From Sulfoacidibacillus thermotolerans (GTDB taxonomy: Bacteria > Bacillota > Bacilli > Alicyclobacillales > SLC66): a stretch of DNA of 62,855 bases. The DNA lies in the NCBI RefSeq assembly GCF_003144315.1, contig NZ_MPDK01000001.1:1-62855 (forward strand). Reading direction: 5' to 3'. The translations under genes were made by a program, and so were the position numbers. This document shows, one piece after another, positions 17,241 through 29,443 of this stretch; the stretch's first letter is position 1, and each line of letters begins with the position of its first letter. Below the pieces are notes generated by a model. The model searched no databases. It was not told where the DNA came from and worked only from the letters and a program-made list of their open reading frames with translations.

Positions 17241-17750
17241 ATGCGATCAATCGAAATCAGCTCAGCTTATAAACTCCCAACCAATGAGGCAGAGCTACAT
17301 GAGCTCGTCGCAACAGTGTCACAAACAGAATTTGGTCTCCCCTTTTTACATCAGTGCCGTTTTAATGCGCGATTGCGTACTTCAGGTGGACGCTATCTGC
17401 TAAGTACTCATGATTTGGAGTTTAATCCGCGCTATATGAACATGGTCGGGTACGAAGGTTTGCTTGGGACCATTCGCCACGAACTCTGCCACTACCATCT
17501 ACATCTGGCTGGAAAAGGTTATCGCCATAGGGATGCCGACTTTAAGCGCTTATTGGCAAAGGTCGGTGGAGCTCGCTATGCAGAACCTTCCTCATTAAAG
17601 AGGAATTTACCGATTCGTTACGAATATGTCTGTACGCAGTGTCAAACGCATTATACAAGGCGGCGTAAGTTAGATCTACGACGTTATGTTTGCGGAATTT
17701 GTAGGAGTAAATTAAAGCTCGTCCGCGATCGTTTGGCACCCGAGGTTTAA
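17241..17750 (+). CDS. SprT-like zinc metalloprotein
   Basis: A 169-residue SprT-family protein. The metal site HELCHYH lies at 80-86 (His80, Glu81, His84), and a C-terminal zinc ribbon is formed by CTQC (131-134) and CGIC (151-154). Eukaryotic relatives (Spartan) degrade DNA-protein crosslinks; Bacillus members are uncharacterised. AAGGAG lies 6 nt before the ATG at 17241. It is followed, 13 nt later, by a small gene, then another small gene and a DNA helicase, so a DNA-maintenance role is a reasonable inference. Confidence 0.87.
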   Translation: MRSIEISSAYKLPTNEAELHELVATVSQTEFGLPFLHQCRFNARLRTSGGRYLLSTHDLEFNPRYMNMVGYEGLLGTIRHELCHYHLHLAGKGYRHRDADFKRLLAKVGGARYAEPSSLKRNLPIRYEYVCTQCQTHYTRRRKLDLRRYVCGICRSKLKLVRDRLAPEV

Positions 17751-17763
17751 GGAGGAGAATTTT

Positions 17764-18027
17764 TTGCTTAAGATTACTTTTTCACATGGAATTCAGTCCA
17801 CGATGGAACTACTCCAAGAATGCGCAAAAGAAGTGGCAGCCACACGACCTGATGAGGATCAGTTAGCGGAACAAGTGATGCGACTATTTCGCTCAGAAGA
17901 CATTGAAGGGATTGCTCAATTAATTCAACAACAAAAAATCGAGCGTGAATTTGCTTCTGAACTCGCACATTTTGTGAAGCATTGGCAAGATCGACTTGCT
18001 CAGTTTGAACAAGCAGTGATCGAGTAA
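17764..18027 (+). CDS. Hypothetical protein, 87 aa
   Basis: A helical, acidic protein (EELLQECAKEVAAT-like repeats of Glu, Gln, Leu) without membrane segment or cysteine motif. It begins at a TTG (17764) preceded by AAGGAGGAG, 6 nt away, which is convincing. It sits 13 nt after the SprT-like gene and about 80 nt before the next small gene of the helicase operon. Family not recognised. Confidence 0.72.
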   Translation: MLKITFSHGIQSTMELLQECAKEVAATRPDEDQLAEQVMRLFRSEDIEGIAQLIQQQKIEREFASELAHFVKHWQDRLAQFEQAVIE

Positions 18028-18110
18028 GCGGGAAATATGCGGGCTTTTGTCAAACCTACTTGAGACGTTCCACCCATATTCATACAACTTCTGTAAAGGA
18101 GTAATGCGTG

Positions 18111-18412
18111 ATGGCAGTGCGCGAACACGAAGGAGACGAAAATATCCGCGCGAAACCGACACGAGAAACAAAGTGGGGAACAGATCATTCACTGCGCGAC
18201 CCATTTGCTGTCATGCGTAAAGAGCGTCGACAACGCATCCAAATGTTGCTGAGTCTATGGGAGGCGCAGATGGTTCGTCTAGAACAGCGTGCGGTAACTT
18301 ATTTTTTTGAAGCGAATGCTGCACAAATCGCCGACTTGTTTCCCGCAAAACGCAAAGCAGAACAGCGCATTCAAGCATTATCCTTATTCTTGCAAACTCT
18401 GGACAACATGCG

Positions 18413-18416
<4 letters not shown>
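18111..18416 (+). CDS. Hypothetical protein, 101 aa
   Basis: A charged protein with a basic, apparently disordered first 40 residues and a long helical remainder (ERRQRIQMLLSLWEAQM, then KRKAEQRIQALSLFL). AAAGGAG lies 9 nt before the ATG at 18111 and 6 nt before a GTG at 18108; either could initiate. Its stop overlaps the start of the UvrD-like helicase by four nucleotides (ATGA), indicating translational coupling, so it could be a partner of the helicase. Family not recognised. Confidence 0.72.
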
Positions 18417-21483
<3,067 letters not shown>

Positions 21484-21656
21484 AGAGAAATGGACAAACG
21501 CCCAATTTAGGTGAGATCATGCCAGAATCCGTGTAATTTCCACTAGCATCTTGGTGCGAATGTGAGTATGATTACAGAAAAGATTGAAGTACGCTGCATC
21601 AGCTATCGCTGGTTCTATTGTCAGACGGATGCATGTGCTCGCTTCGAAGGGATGGG

Positions 21657-22241
21657 ATGTGCGTGCGAGTAGAAAAGATAGCAAGGAATAAGTTGCGTAT
21701 CTTTATCAGTTACGACGACCTTGAGGCGCGGGGCATCGACCGTGATGAAATGTGGCAAAACGGTAAGAAAGTTCAAGAATTATTCTGGGATATGCTCGAA
21801 GTGGCTTATGCAGAAGTCGGATTTGAAATTGCTGGACCGATTGCAGTAGAAGCTTTCACAATGCCGACAGAAGGCGTGGTGCTGATCGTGACGCAAGTGC
21901 CTAGCCTCCCCCCTGCATCAGGTGAACAAGACGAAGAAACATTAAAACGCGATCCATTTGGGTCATTCGTCTTTGCTTTTCAGGATTTTGAAGACGTCGT
22001 ACAAGTTGTCCGTCCACTTAGTTATCTATTCCCCGTGGACTGTTCGCTGTTCTATTACAAAGATAAATATCATTTGTCATTTGACGACGAGACAATTCCT
22101 GAAAGCCACTACGATTTAGTTTGGGCGATCTTACAAGAACATGGTGAATTAGCCCCTGTGACTTCTGCAGTGCTTGAGGAGTATGGGAAGTGTATCGCCG
22201 ATGGAAACGCGCTTGAAGTAATTCGTCGTCACTTTGCCTAA
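21657..22241 (+). CDS. mecA: Adaptor protein MecA
   Basis: A 194-residue adaptor that delivers substrates to the ClpC-ClpP protease in Bacilli. It shows the family N-terminus RVEKIARNKLRIFISYDDL, an acidic central linker (SGEQDEETLKRD) and a C-terminal ClpC-binding domain with FEDVVQVVRPL and LFYYKDKYHLSF. The start is taken at the ATG at 21657, preceded by AAGGGATGGG; the GTG two codons later is possible. About 170 nt of sequence without an evident gene separates it from ccpA, and a hairpin follows. Confidence 0.88.
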   Translation: MCVRVEKIARNKLRIFISYDDLEARGIDRDEMWQNGKKVQELFWDMLEVAYAEVGFEIAGPIAVEAFTMPTEGVVLIVTQVPSLPPASGEQDEETLKRDPFGSFVFAFQDFEDVVQVVRPLSYLFPVDCSLFYYKDKYHLSFDDETIPESHYDLVWAILQEHGELAPVTSAVLEEYGKCIADGNALEVIRRHFA

Positions 22242-22243
22242 GA

Positions 22244-22286
22244 AAGATCCAGGGAGAGGGAGCGTTGCTCTCGCTAACTGGATCTT
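22244..22286 (+). terminator. Probable terminator after mecA
   Basis: AAGATCCAG (22244-22252) pairs with CTGGATCTT (22278-22286) and an inner GAGAG...CTCTC extends the stem. The T run is weak. Confidence 0.55.
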
Positions 22287-22349
22287 CGTTACTTTATCTG
22301 ACACATCAAGGCATAGAAGCATTCATGGCCTAGAAGGGATTGCAATGGA

Positions 22350-23483
22350 GTGGCATCACCTTACAATCTCATTGACGAGAAACTACAGACAGAGCTTCTC
22401 GACTTAGCTCTCACTCTACAACAAACTCCTGAACTTGCTTACGAAGAATGGAAAACCGTAGAGATTTGGAGTGAATTTGCAAAACGTCATGATTTGCCTT
22501 TAAGTTTCGGATTAGAGGGACTAGCGCCGATTATTTCCTTAGGCGATGTAAAGCAGGCAAAGATACGGATTGTAATCACCGCTGATCTCGACGCGATTCA
22601 ACTAGGTGAAAACGGACCGATTGGCCATTTTTGCGGTCATCATGCCCAATCTGTTCATGCGTTAGGACTCGCTATAACCATTAAAAACAAATGGTATTTC
22701 GAACGTGATTTGGCATTGCAAATTGTCGGTTGTCCTGCAGAAGAGGCGCGACCAGCTTATGATCCACACTTTCCTTTACCATTTCAACCTGGGAAATCAA
22801 AATTGCTGCAAGAGGGTATTTTTGATGGGGCAACCATGGTGCTTAGTACACATTTAGATGAAAATTGCCCCAATCCTGAAATTCGCCTCATTGACGGTGT
22901 AAACGGTGGAGTTTGGATCCGGGCGCACGTTAGTGATGCGAATTTTCGCCTGCAGTCAGTGAAAGCAACAGATCGTGTCGCAGAAGCTATCCGCGATTGT
23001 TACATCAAGCGCTTTGGTGAGTTGATTTCCACTGTGTCTACTCGTCGTTTTGCAAGGTACATAGATATTTGGATTGAAATAGATCCTCATAAGCCAAATC
23101 CTGAGCATGCAATGATTCAAGATCTTGTGCACGTTACATCAATCTGCTTAGCGGCACGTGCTGAACTCATTGTTTTTTACCCTCCGCTGCGCCATAGTAA
23201 AAAATTGCAGCGTTACGCACAAAGTGTATTACGGACATGGGATTCTGGCGTAAGAGTGAGAGAGACGGCTTTTCAAAAAGGAGCAACAGATTTAGGAGAA
23301 ATCAGCTCGCGCGTCCCTACTTTGCAAGTTCTGATCGGGGGTACAACGGGAAATACTCATGAAACCTCTTTTGCTGTAGGGAATCCTTTATTTTCCTATC
23401 TTTGGCCGATTGTATTCCTCCAAAAAATGATTGAACGCATCTTACATGAGCAAAACGAAAGTGAAGGGGGCATATTCCTGTGA
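22350..23483 (+). CDS. M20-family amidohydrolase/peptidase
   Basis: A 377-residue M20 peptidase-like protein resembling N-acyl-amino-acid or indole-acetyl amidohydrolases. Metal-site motifs can be seen: ADLDAI (about 76), GHFCGHHAQSVHALG (about 92-106), GCPAEEARP (about 127) and a C-terminal GNTHETSF (about 340). The central dimerisation domain lies between. Substrate cannot be assigned. It starts at a GTG at 22350 with GAAGGG about 12 nt upstream, a weak arrangement. Its stop overlaps the ddl start by four nucleotides, so it is co-translated with a cell-wall gene. Confidence 0.82.
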   Translation: MASPYNLIDEKLQTELLDLALTLQQTPELAYEEWKTVEIWSEFAKRHDLPLSFGLEGLAPIISLGDVKQAKIRIVITADLDAIQLGENGPIGHFCGHHAQSVHALGLAITIKNKWYFERDLALQIVGCPAEEARPAYDPHFPLPFQPGKSKLLQEGIFDGATMVLSTHLDENCPNPEIRLIDGVNGGVWIRAHVSDANFRLQSVKATDRVAEAIRDCYIKRFGELISTVSTRRFARYIDIWIEIDPHKPNPEHAMIQDLVHVTSICLAARAELIVFYPPLRHSKKLQRYAQSVLRTWDSGVRVRETAFQKGATDLGEISSRVPTLQVLIGGTTGNTHETSFAVGNPLFSYLWPIVFLQKMIERILHEQNESEGGIFL

Positions 23484-24424
23484 AAATAGCCGTGTTGTAC
23501 GGTGGAAAATCTGCAGAGCGAGAAGTTTCGTTAGCGACAGGTCGAGAAATGATTCAAGCACTACAAGGACTTAATCATGAAGTATTGGGCATTGATCTTA
23601 CTGAGCAGTTTTTCGAAACGCTGCAATCTTTCCAGCCTGACGTTGTTGTGATCGGACTGCATGGCCGTTTTGGAGAAGATGGAACTGTACAAGGCGCGCT
23701 AGAATTGCTTGGCTATCCTTATGTAGGGTCAGGCGTACTTGCAAGTGCGCTAGCCATGGATAAATTTATGACGAAAAATATTCTGGCACAGGCAGGTATT
23801 CCAGTAGCAAAACACGTAGTAGTAAAACAAGCGGACAGCCAAGCTCTTCCTTCGGCATTTTTTGAAGAGATTGGAACGAAGTTGGGGTGGCCGCTTATCA
23901 TTAAACCCAATCGCGAGGGATCTACGATTGGGTTAACTTTAGCACATGACATTTCTGAAGCCGAGCACGGTTTGCGTTTAGCCCTGCGCTATGATGCACA
24001 AGTTTTAATTGAACAGTATATCAAAGGCACAGAAGTGACGGTTGCATTAACTGGCGACACAAACTCACCAGAAGTTCTTGGCATCATTGAAATCATCCCT
24101 ACAGCTGAACTATATGACTATCATTCCAAATATCAGACAGGAGGCAGTCAACACATTATTCCGGCGAGATTGCCCAAAGAGCAAATGGAACTTATTGAGC
24201 TACTGGCTAAAAAAGCATATACCGCGATTCAGTGCATGGATTATGCACGCATTGACTTTATTGTCGGCGCGCAAGGTCCTATTGCCCTTGAGGTCAACAC
24301 GTTGCCAGGAATGACTGCCACAAGTCTGGTCCCAGACGCTGCAAAAGCAAAGGGGATCGAATTTCCTGAGTTTCTTTTTGGACTTGTGCAGCGGGCATAT
24401 CAGCGTTCGTTACATGCACAGTAA
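23480..24424 (+). CDS. ddl: D-alanine--D-alanine ligase
   Basis: Joins two D-alanines with ATP for the peptidoglycan pentapeptide. The 314-residue ATP-grasp enzyme has the N-terminal GGKSAEREVSLATG (3-21; substrate glutamate in it), glycine-rich REGSTIG loop, IIKPN lysine, and the metal-binding end DFIVGAQGP and LEVNTLPGMT. It is a short DdlB-like form. Initiation is at GTG, with GGGGG 9 nt upstream, overlapping the M20 gene by four nucleotides. Confidence 0.95.
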   Translation: MKIAVLYGGKSAEREVSLATGREMIQALQGLNHEVLGIDLTEQFFETLQSFQPDVVVIGLHGRFGEDGTVQGALELLGYPYVGSGVLASALAMDKFMTKNILAQAGIPVAKHVVVKQADSQALPSAFFEEIGTKLGWPLIIKPNREGSTIGLTLAHDISEAEHGLRLALRYDAQVLIEQYIKGTEVTVALTGDTNSPEVLGIIEIIPTAELYDYHSKYQTGGSQHIIPARLPKEQMELIELLAKKAYTAIQCMDYARIDFIVGAQGPIALEVNTLPGMTATSLVPDAAKAKGIEFPEFLFGLVQRAYQRSLHAQ

Positions 24425-24441
24425 ATGAGAAGGGTGTAGAT

Positions 24442-24471
24442 TTGACCATTTTTCCATCCTGCTGTTATACT
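24442..24471 (+). promoter_or_regulatory. Sigma-A promoter of glutamate dehydrogenase
   Basis: TTGACC (24442-24447) and TATACT (24466-24471) with an 18-nt spacer, 50 nt before the start codon at 24523. Confidence 0.78.
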
Positions 24472-24522
24472 GTCCATGGAAAAAAGAACTCGTTTATCGT
24501 ATTTCTAAAAGGTGGCGAAAGC

Positions 24523-25785
24523 ATGTCGCAAAACGACTCGGCAGCTGAGAATCTAAACGTATTAACGAGCACGCAAGCTGTCATCAAAGAAGCTCTTACA
24601 AAACTTGGTTACGGACCCGAGATGTATGAACTGCTAAAGGAGCCCTTGCGAACACTTACTGTTCGGATCCCTGTGCGTATGGACGATGGTACGACAAAAG
24701 TTTTTACAGGGTATCGAGCACAACACAGTGATGCGATTGGCCCAGCAAAAGGTGGAATCCGTTTTCATCCTGATGTCACGGAAGATGAAGTAAAAGCTTT
24801 ATCCATTTGGATGAGTGTCAAGTGCGGCATTGCCAATTTGCCCTATGGCGGAGGAAAAGGCGGGGTCATTTGTGATCCGCGTGAAATGTCGTTCCGTGAA
24901 CAAGAGCGGCTTGCACGCGCCTATGTTCGTGCGATCAGCCAGATTGTCGGTCCTACAAAAGACATCCCTGCACCTGATGTGATGACCAATTCACAAGTTA
25001 TGGCTTGGATGATGGACGAGTATAGTCGCATCAAAGAATTTGATTCGCCAAATTTTATTACGGGAAAACCTGTTGCACTTGGGGGATCGCTTGGACGCGA
25101 CACGTCGACAGCACGCGGCGTAGCGATCTGCATTCGCGAAGCAGCACGCGTGAAAGGAATAACATTAAAAGGAAGTCGAGTGGTTGTTCAAGGATTCGGA
25201 AATGCAGGAAGCTATTTGGCTAAATTCATGCACGATGCTGGGGCTAAAGTGATTGCAATCTCTGATGCTTACGGTGCGCTGTACGATGAGAATGGCTTGG
25301 ACATTGATTCACTGCTCGAGCGTCGCGATTCGTTTGGAACTGTAACAAAATTATTTAAAAATACGATTTCCAACAAAGAACTTTTAGAACTAGATTGTGA
25401 TATTCTCGTTCCCGCAGCAATTGAAAATCAAATCACATTGGCAAATGCAAACCATATTAAAGCAAAAATCATCGTAGAAGCTGCGAATGGACCAACAACG
25501 ATGGAAGCCACCCGCATTCTAACGGAACGAGATATCTTACTTGTTCCTGATGTGCTGGGTAATTCTGGCGGTGTGATTGTATCCTATTTTGAATGGGTAC
25601 AAAATAATCAAGGATATTATTGGACGGAAGAAGAAGTCATGACTCGACTTGAAGAATTGATGGTGCGATCATTTGAAACTGTGTATAATACAGCCCAGGC
25701 ACGCAAAATCGACATGCGACTCGCTGCTTATATGGTGGGGGTTCGCCGTTTGGCAGAGGCTGTAGAATTGCGCGGATGGGTATGA
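24523..25785 (+). CDS. Glutamate dehydrogenase (Glu/Leu/Phe/Val family)
   Basis: A 420-residue enzyme similar in length to RocG/GudB of Bacillus, interconverting glutamate and 2-oxoglutarate plus ammonia. Substrate-binding GPAKGGIRFHP (74-83), catalytic Lys112 in LPYGGGKGG, KDIPAPDVMTN (catalytic Asp) and the dinucleotide motif GFGNAG are visible. The cofactor (NAD or NADP) is not clear, although the catabolic NAD form is usual in this group. AAAGGTGG precedes the ATG at 24523. It has its own consensus promoter and probably also serves the small downstream zinc-ribbon gene. Confidence 0.95.
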   Translation: MSQNDSAAENLNVLTSTQAVIKEALTKLGYGPEMYELLKEPLRTLTVRIPVRMDDGTTKVFTGYRAQHSDAIGPAKGGIRFHPDVTEDEVKALSIWMSVKCGIANLPYGGGKGGVICDPREMSFREQERLARAYVRAISQIVGPTKDIPAPDVMTNSQVMAWMMDEYSRIKEFDSPNFITGKPVALGGSLGRDTSTARGVAICIREAARVKGITLKGSRVVVQGFGNAGSYLAKFMHDAGAKVIAISDAYGALYDENGLDIDSLLERRDSFGTVTKLFKNTISNKELLELDCDILVPAAIENQITLANANHIKAKIIVEAANGPTTMEATRILTERDILLVPDVLGNSGGVIVSYFEWVQNNQGYYWTEEEVMTRLEELMVRSFETVYNTAQARKIDMRLAAYMVGVRRLAEAVELRGWV

Positions 25786-25844
25786 TGACTTCACATACGA
25801 GATCATACTGGAAACGTTGGTGGTGTTCTTAGGAGGTTATCGAC

Positions 25845-26051
25845 ATGCGTTCGGAGTCTACGACGCTCCAAGAGATAGGCAGTGAACTGGATGTTCCCAG
25901 CGGCAGAGTTAAAATCCATATTCGTTGTCGCAAATGCGGTGAAGTGTTTATCCTACGAGGCGTCCGCGATGTCCGCGGGCATGTAGAAACAGGGTTTCGC
26001 CGTTGTCTGTGCGATAACGACAAGGACTTTGATATTGAAACACTGGCGTGA
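25845..26051 (+). CDS. Small zinc-ribbon-like protein, 68 aa
   Basis: Contains CRKCGEVF and a second cysteine pair in RRCLCD, spaced as in a zinc ribbon, with a short acidic tail (DNDKDFDIETL). AGGAGG lies 8 nt before the ATG. It is 59 nt after the glutamate dehydrogenase gene and is followed by a very strong terminator, so it may be co-transcribed with it. Family and function not recognised; a nucleic-acid or protein-binding role is only a guess from the fold. Confidence 0.75.
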   Translation: MRSESTTLQEIGSELDVPSGRVKIHIRCRKCGEVFILRGVRDVRGHVETGFRRCLCDNDKDFDIETLA

Positions 26052-26071
26052 TAAAGTTTCTCACGCATCAG

Positions 26072-26119
26072 GAACAGAAAAAAGGCAACAGCCATCTGGC
26101 TGTTGCCTTTTTTCTGTTC
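26072..26119. terminator. Bidirectional terminator, 23-bp perfect palindrome
   Basis: GAACAG, six A, GGCAACAGCCA (26072-26094) is repeated in perfect inverse at 26097-26119 with only two bases between. The core GGCAACAGCC hairpin is flanked by A6 on one side and T6 on the other, so it can terminate transcription from both directions. Confidence 0.92.
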
Positions 26120-26198
26120 TCTTACATAGTCGGGTACGCATTGTACAACACTACAAGAGGGCACAGGCGATGACGTGAATTTTAGGGGGATGTAGGTT

Positions 26199-27203
26199 AT
26201 GAGTTGGATAAAACGTATCGCAAGAATAACCGCTATGCTCGGTATTGTTCTGTCACTTTGGGGATTACCACAGGGTGCAGTCATGGCAGACACATTAACG
26301 ATTGGCAGTCAAGGTCAAGATGTTATCGATTTACAAAGCCGTCTTGGCTATCTCGGGTATTATCATGGCACTTTAACCGGAACCTACACAGATCTTACAG
26401 CAGCGGCAGTTCGTAATTTTCAATCCGCTTTTGGCATGCCGGTGACAGGACAGTACGACGCGCAAACAGCACAACGATTGCATCTAGCAACTGCGGGGTG
26501 GCCTGGTGTCGGGCGTCGCGGACCACAAATCAGTGAGTTGCAAAGTCGTTTGAAATTTCTTGGATACTATACAGGACCAATCAATGGCATTTATGATTGG
26601 CGCACTTATTGGGCTGTTCGCGATTTTCAATATGCCTTTGGCATGCCTGTCAACGGTTCTCTCACCGCGCAAACATGGGACAAACTTGACAAAGCAACCG
26701 TCAATTGGCCGGGAAATCAACAAACGCAAGCAGCTTCATCAAATACTGCGACACCCCCCGCTTCTTCGCAAACGACAAATACCGCACAAAATAATCAAAC
26801 TGCCACATCTGTAGTGAATGTAGCAAATTCAGGTGGGACTGACGGCTTTTCGCAAAACGATATCAACCTCATGGCTCATGTAGTATATGGCGAAGCGCGC
26901 AATCAGCCTTTTGTCGGTCAAGTCGCTGTAGCCGCTGTTATCTTAAATCGTTATCACAGCAATTTATTCCCACACTCCATTCCAGCTATTATCTATCAGC
27001 CGGGTGCATTTACGTCAATTTCTAATGGCCAAGCTTGGCTTGGATTGCATCAAGAAAACGTCCGCGCGGTCATGGACGCGATTCATGGGTGGGATCCTAC
27101 AAATGGTGCATTGTATTACTGGAATCCCGCAACTTCGACGTCACAATGGATTTGGTCGCAACCGATTATGCTCCGAATCGGCAACCACGTGTTTGCGAAA
27201 TAG
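26199..27203 (+). CDS. sleB: Spore cortex-lytic enzyme SleB
   Basis: A 334-residue germination-specific lytic transglycosylase that cleaves muramic-lactam-containing spore cortex. A signal peptide (about 1-30, ending AVMA) is followed by two peptidoglycan-binding repeats (about 36-95 and 106-165, both with LGYY...G...FQ.AFGMPV), a Ser/Thr/Gln-rich linker (170-212) and a C-terminal SleB-type hydrolase domain (about 220-334) with catalytic Glu232 in VYGEARNQ. Bacillus SleB has one binding repeat, so two is a small elaboration. GGGGG precedes the ATG at 9 nt. ypeB follows after 14 nt. Confidence 0.95.
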   Translation: MSWIKRIARITAMLGIVLSLWGLPQGAVMADTLTIGSQGQDVIDLQSRLGYLGYYHGTLTGTYTDLTAAAVRNFQSAFGMPVTGQYDAQTAQRLHLATAGWPGVGRRGPQISELQSRLKFLGYYTGPINGIYDWRTYWAVRDFQYAFGMPVNGSLTAQTWDKLDKATVNWPGNQQTQAASSNTATPPASSQTTNTAQNNQTATSVVNVANSGGTDGFSQNDINLMAHVVYGEARNQPFVGQVAVAAVILNRYHSNLFPHSIPAIIYQPGAFTSISNGQAWLGLHQENVRAVMDAIHGWDPTNGALYYWNPATSTSQWIWSQPIMLRIGNHVFAK

Positions 27204-27217
27204 GAGGGAGAAGAAAC

Positions 27218-28597
27218 ATGAAGAAGAAACGCGTTAAACGGACGTCAGCAGGATGGGTCATCCCCGCTTTAGCATTAGGTTTCATTGGTATGTCGTTGTA
27301 TGGTTATCAAGAACATCGCTTGCAAGCTGCTTCTCTTGCTGAGTTAGAATCTGGGTATCAATCGGCTTTTCACAGTATGATCTATAATCTAGATGAATTA
27401 CAAGATGCACTCGCAAATGCGTTAGTCCCAAAATCAGGGGGAGAAATCGTTCGGCAACTGCATCTTGCTGCAAGTGAAGCTGCGAGAGCTGAGTCGTATG
27501 CCAGTCATCTTCCTGAAACTCTTACCCAGCAGAGTGGGTTACAGCGTTTTTTAGGTACAATGATTCAAAAAACAGAAGCCCTTTCTGATCAGCATGCAAA
27601 TGGAACTCCATTTAGCACAAATGAGCGCAAACAAATTCAATTTCTCTATCGCGAAGCAACAGATGTCGAACGAGCTGCAAGAAGTGTACAGACGCAAATG
27701 ATGCAGCACAAAAACACGATCATTCACATGACAAGTACTTTTGCGGCTCCAACTTTTACGGTTACCCAACAAGCGAAACAGTATTTTTCAGAAATCGGCA
27801 AGCACGTTCCTAAGCTGAACATTCAAGATGCGATGACAAAGCCGCACGAGGAATCCAATTCCCATTTTCACAGCGTTCAAACGAATACATCCACAGGGCC
27901 TTGGATTGATTCAGCAACTGCCATCGCACGTGCGCGCAGCGTGCTAGGTGTAAGTTCACGGGCGCACGCTACTGCTGAATCACTTGGCTTAGGGTACGGA
28001 GTTCCTGGATATCTCATCACCGTATCTCCGACGCCAAAAGCGGCGCCAAGTTATGTCGCTATCACCAAGCACGGAGGAGCCATTCTCTGGATGGCACGTG
28101 ATGGTTTAGTGGTGGCCGGACGCCCACGCCTTTCAGTAGAACAAGGCGCACGCGATGCCGAACGCTTCCTCCAACAACAAAGATTAACTGGGTTCATTGA
28201 AGAAAAGGCTGTTGCATATGACGGAATGGCGAATTATACTTTTGTCCCTTTACATTCCGGCGTTCGCCTCTTAACTGAACCGGTGCTCATGAAGATAGAC
28301 TTAACTACGGGTGACGTTACACACTACGATGCCACTAAATTCCTTACGGCACAACCAGTCAACATCTCGCTACAACATCGACTAACACCAGAGCAGGCAA
28401 AAGAAGCGTTACATCCCGATTTTCACATTACCAGCATCCATTTAGCTCTCATTGAAAACAGTTCACATCAACCAGTCCTTGCGTATGATATTGCGGGGCA
28501 AAGCGTTTACAATGTCTTTCATGTGGATGTGGATGCAAATACAGGACAAGTTCTCAAGATTGACAAATTGACAAAGGCAGAGACACGAAACATATAG
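27218..28597 (+). CDS. ypeB: Germination protein YpeB
   Basis: A 459-residue protein that stabilises and localises SleB in spores. It has one N-terminal transmembrane segment (about 14-33) and three tandem C-terminal PepSY-type repeats (about 220-455; KAAPSYVAITKHGGAILWM and similar). GGAGGG lies 9 nt before the ATG at 27218; a longer in-frame reading into sleB has no ribosome site. The sleB-ypeB pair is conserved in Bacilli and is normally transcribed by sigma-G in the forespore, though I could not see a clear sigma-G promoter. Confidence 0.95.
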   Translation: MKKKRVKRTSAGWVIPALALGFIGMSLYGYQEHRLQAASLAELESGYQSAFHSMIYNLDELQDALANALVPKSGGEIVRQLHLAASEAARAESYASHLPETLTQQSGLQRFLGTMIQKTEALSDQHANGTPFSTNERKQIQFLYREATDVERAARSVQTQMMQHKNTIIHMTSTFAAPTFTVTQQAKQYFSEIGKHVPKLNIQDAMTKPHEESNSHFHSVQTNTSTGPWIDSATAIARARSVLGVSSRAHATAESLGLGYGVPGYLITVSPTPKAAPSYVAITKHGGAILWMARDGLVVAGRPRLSVEQGARDAERFLQQQRLTGFIEEKAVAYDGMANYTFVPLHSGVRLLTEPVLMKIDLTTGDVTHYDATKFLTAQPVNISLQHRLTPEQAKEALHPDFHITSIHLALIENSSHQPVLAYDIAGQSVYNVFHVDVDANTGQVLKIDKLTKAETRNI

Positions 28598-28632
28598 TGA
28601 TCAAATGATGCGAAGTGATCCATTCACTTAGT

Positions 28633-28658
28633 AGAGAGGTGATGCCACCTCTCTTTTA
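28633..28658 (+). terminator. Terminator after ypeB
   Basis: AGAGAGGTG (28633-28641) pairs with CACCTCTCT (28646-28654) around a 4-nt loop, followed by TTTAT. Confidence 0.8.
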
Positions 28659-28705
28659 TGTTTTTCTAAACCACGTTATAATCAAGAGACGAGCGGGGTG
28701 AAACG

Positions 28706-29380
28706 ATGGCATTACCTAAATTAGGACAAAAGATATCAATTGTGCGTTTGCACGATAATGTCCGCGCTGATGCACGAGTCATTGATCTGACGAAAACTGC
28801 TGTGTTTTTTGATATTCCTATGATTACAAATCGCCGCGAAGAATTGTCCTTCATGATAAATGATCTCGTACTCATTACGTATTCCGCAATGGATGGCTCG
28901 CTTCATCAGTTTGAAACATCCATTGTGCGTCAAGTGACTGTAGGAGCGCTACGCGGATATGAAATTCCGCGCCCGGCTACAGAGAGCATCAAGCGCATTC
29001 AGCGACGTGCGTTTGTGCGTGTCCCGGCGACGTTTCCAGTTGCCTTCCTTGTCACCAAAAAAGAAGGCGAACAAACACTTTTGCGTGGCAAGGGGATGAC
29101 GCATGATATTAGTGCTGGGGGTATGCGATTTCACCCAGACGCAGCAGTTGCAATTGAACCTGGAGATGCGATCACGGTTCAGTTTTCACTGCCAAACGAT
29201 GCACCATCACTTTCACCGATTAGTGCGAAAGGACTTGTTTTACGCGCACATCCACACGAAGTGCTGCCTTCTCCTGTCTTTTCCATTCGTTTTACTGACA
29301 TCTCAAGCTCCGCCCAGCAGCGCATTATCCAGTATGCGTTTAAACGCCAACTCGAGTTGCGCGCCAAAGGGCTTGGTTAA
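28706..29380 (+). CDS. PilZ-domain c-di-GMP receptor (YpfA/DgrA-like)
   Basis: A 224-residue protein with an N-terminal YcgR-like domain and a C-terminal PilZ domain. The c-di-GMP signature is complete: QRRAFVR at 99-105 (RxxxR) and DISAGG at 134-139 (DxSxxG). In Bacillus subtilis the homologue slows flagellar motility when c-di-GMP is high. GGGGTG lies 5 nt before the ATG. Gene order sleB-ypeB-pilZ-cmk is conserved in Bacilli; here a terminator separates it from ypeB. Confidence 0.9.
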   Translation: MALPKLGQKISIVRLHDNVRADARVIDLTKTAVFFDIPMITNRREELSFMINDLVLITYSAMDGSLHQFETSIVRQVTVGALRGYEIPRPATESIKRIQRRAFVRVPATFPVAFLVTKKEGEQTLLRGKGMTHDISAGGMRFHPDAAVAIEPGDAITVQFSLPNDAPSLSPISAKGLVLRAHPHEVLPSPVFSIRFTDISSSAQQRIIQYAFKRQLELRAKGLG

Positions 29381-29443
29381 AAGGAGTAAACTTTTTTGCA
29401 ATGCTCCACTTGATTCTTTACTAGAGAGGACGATACTTTTCAC

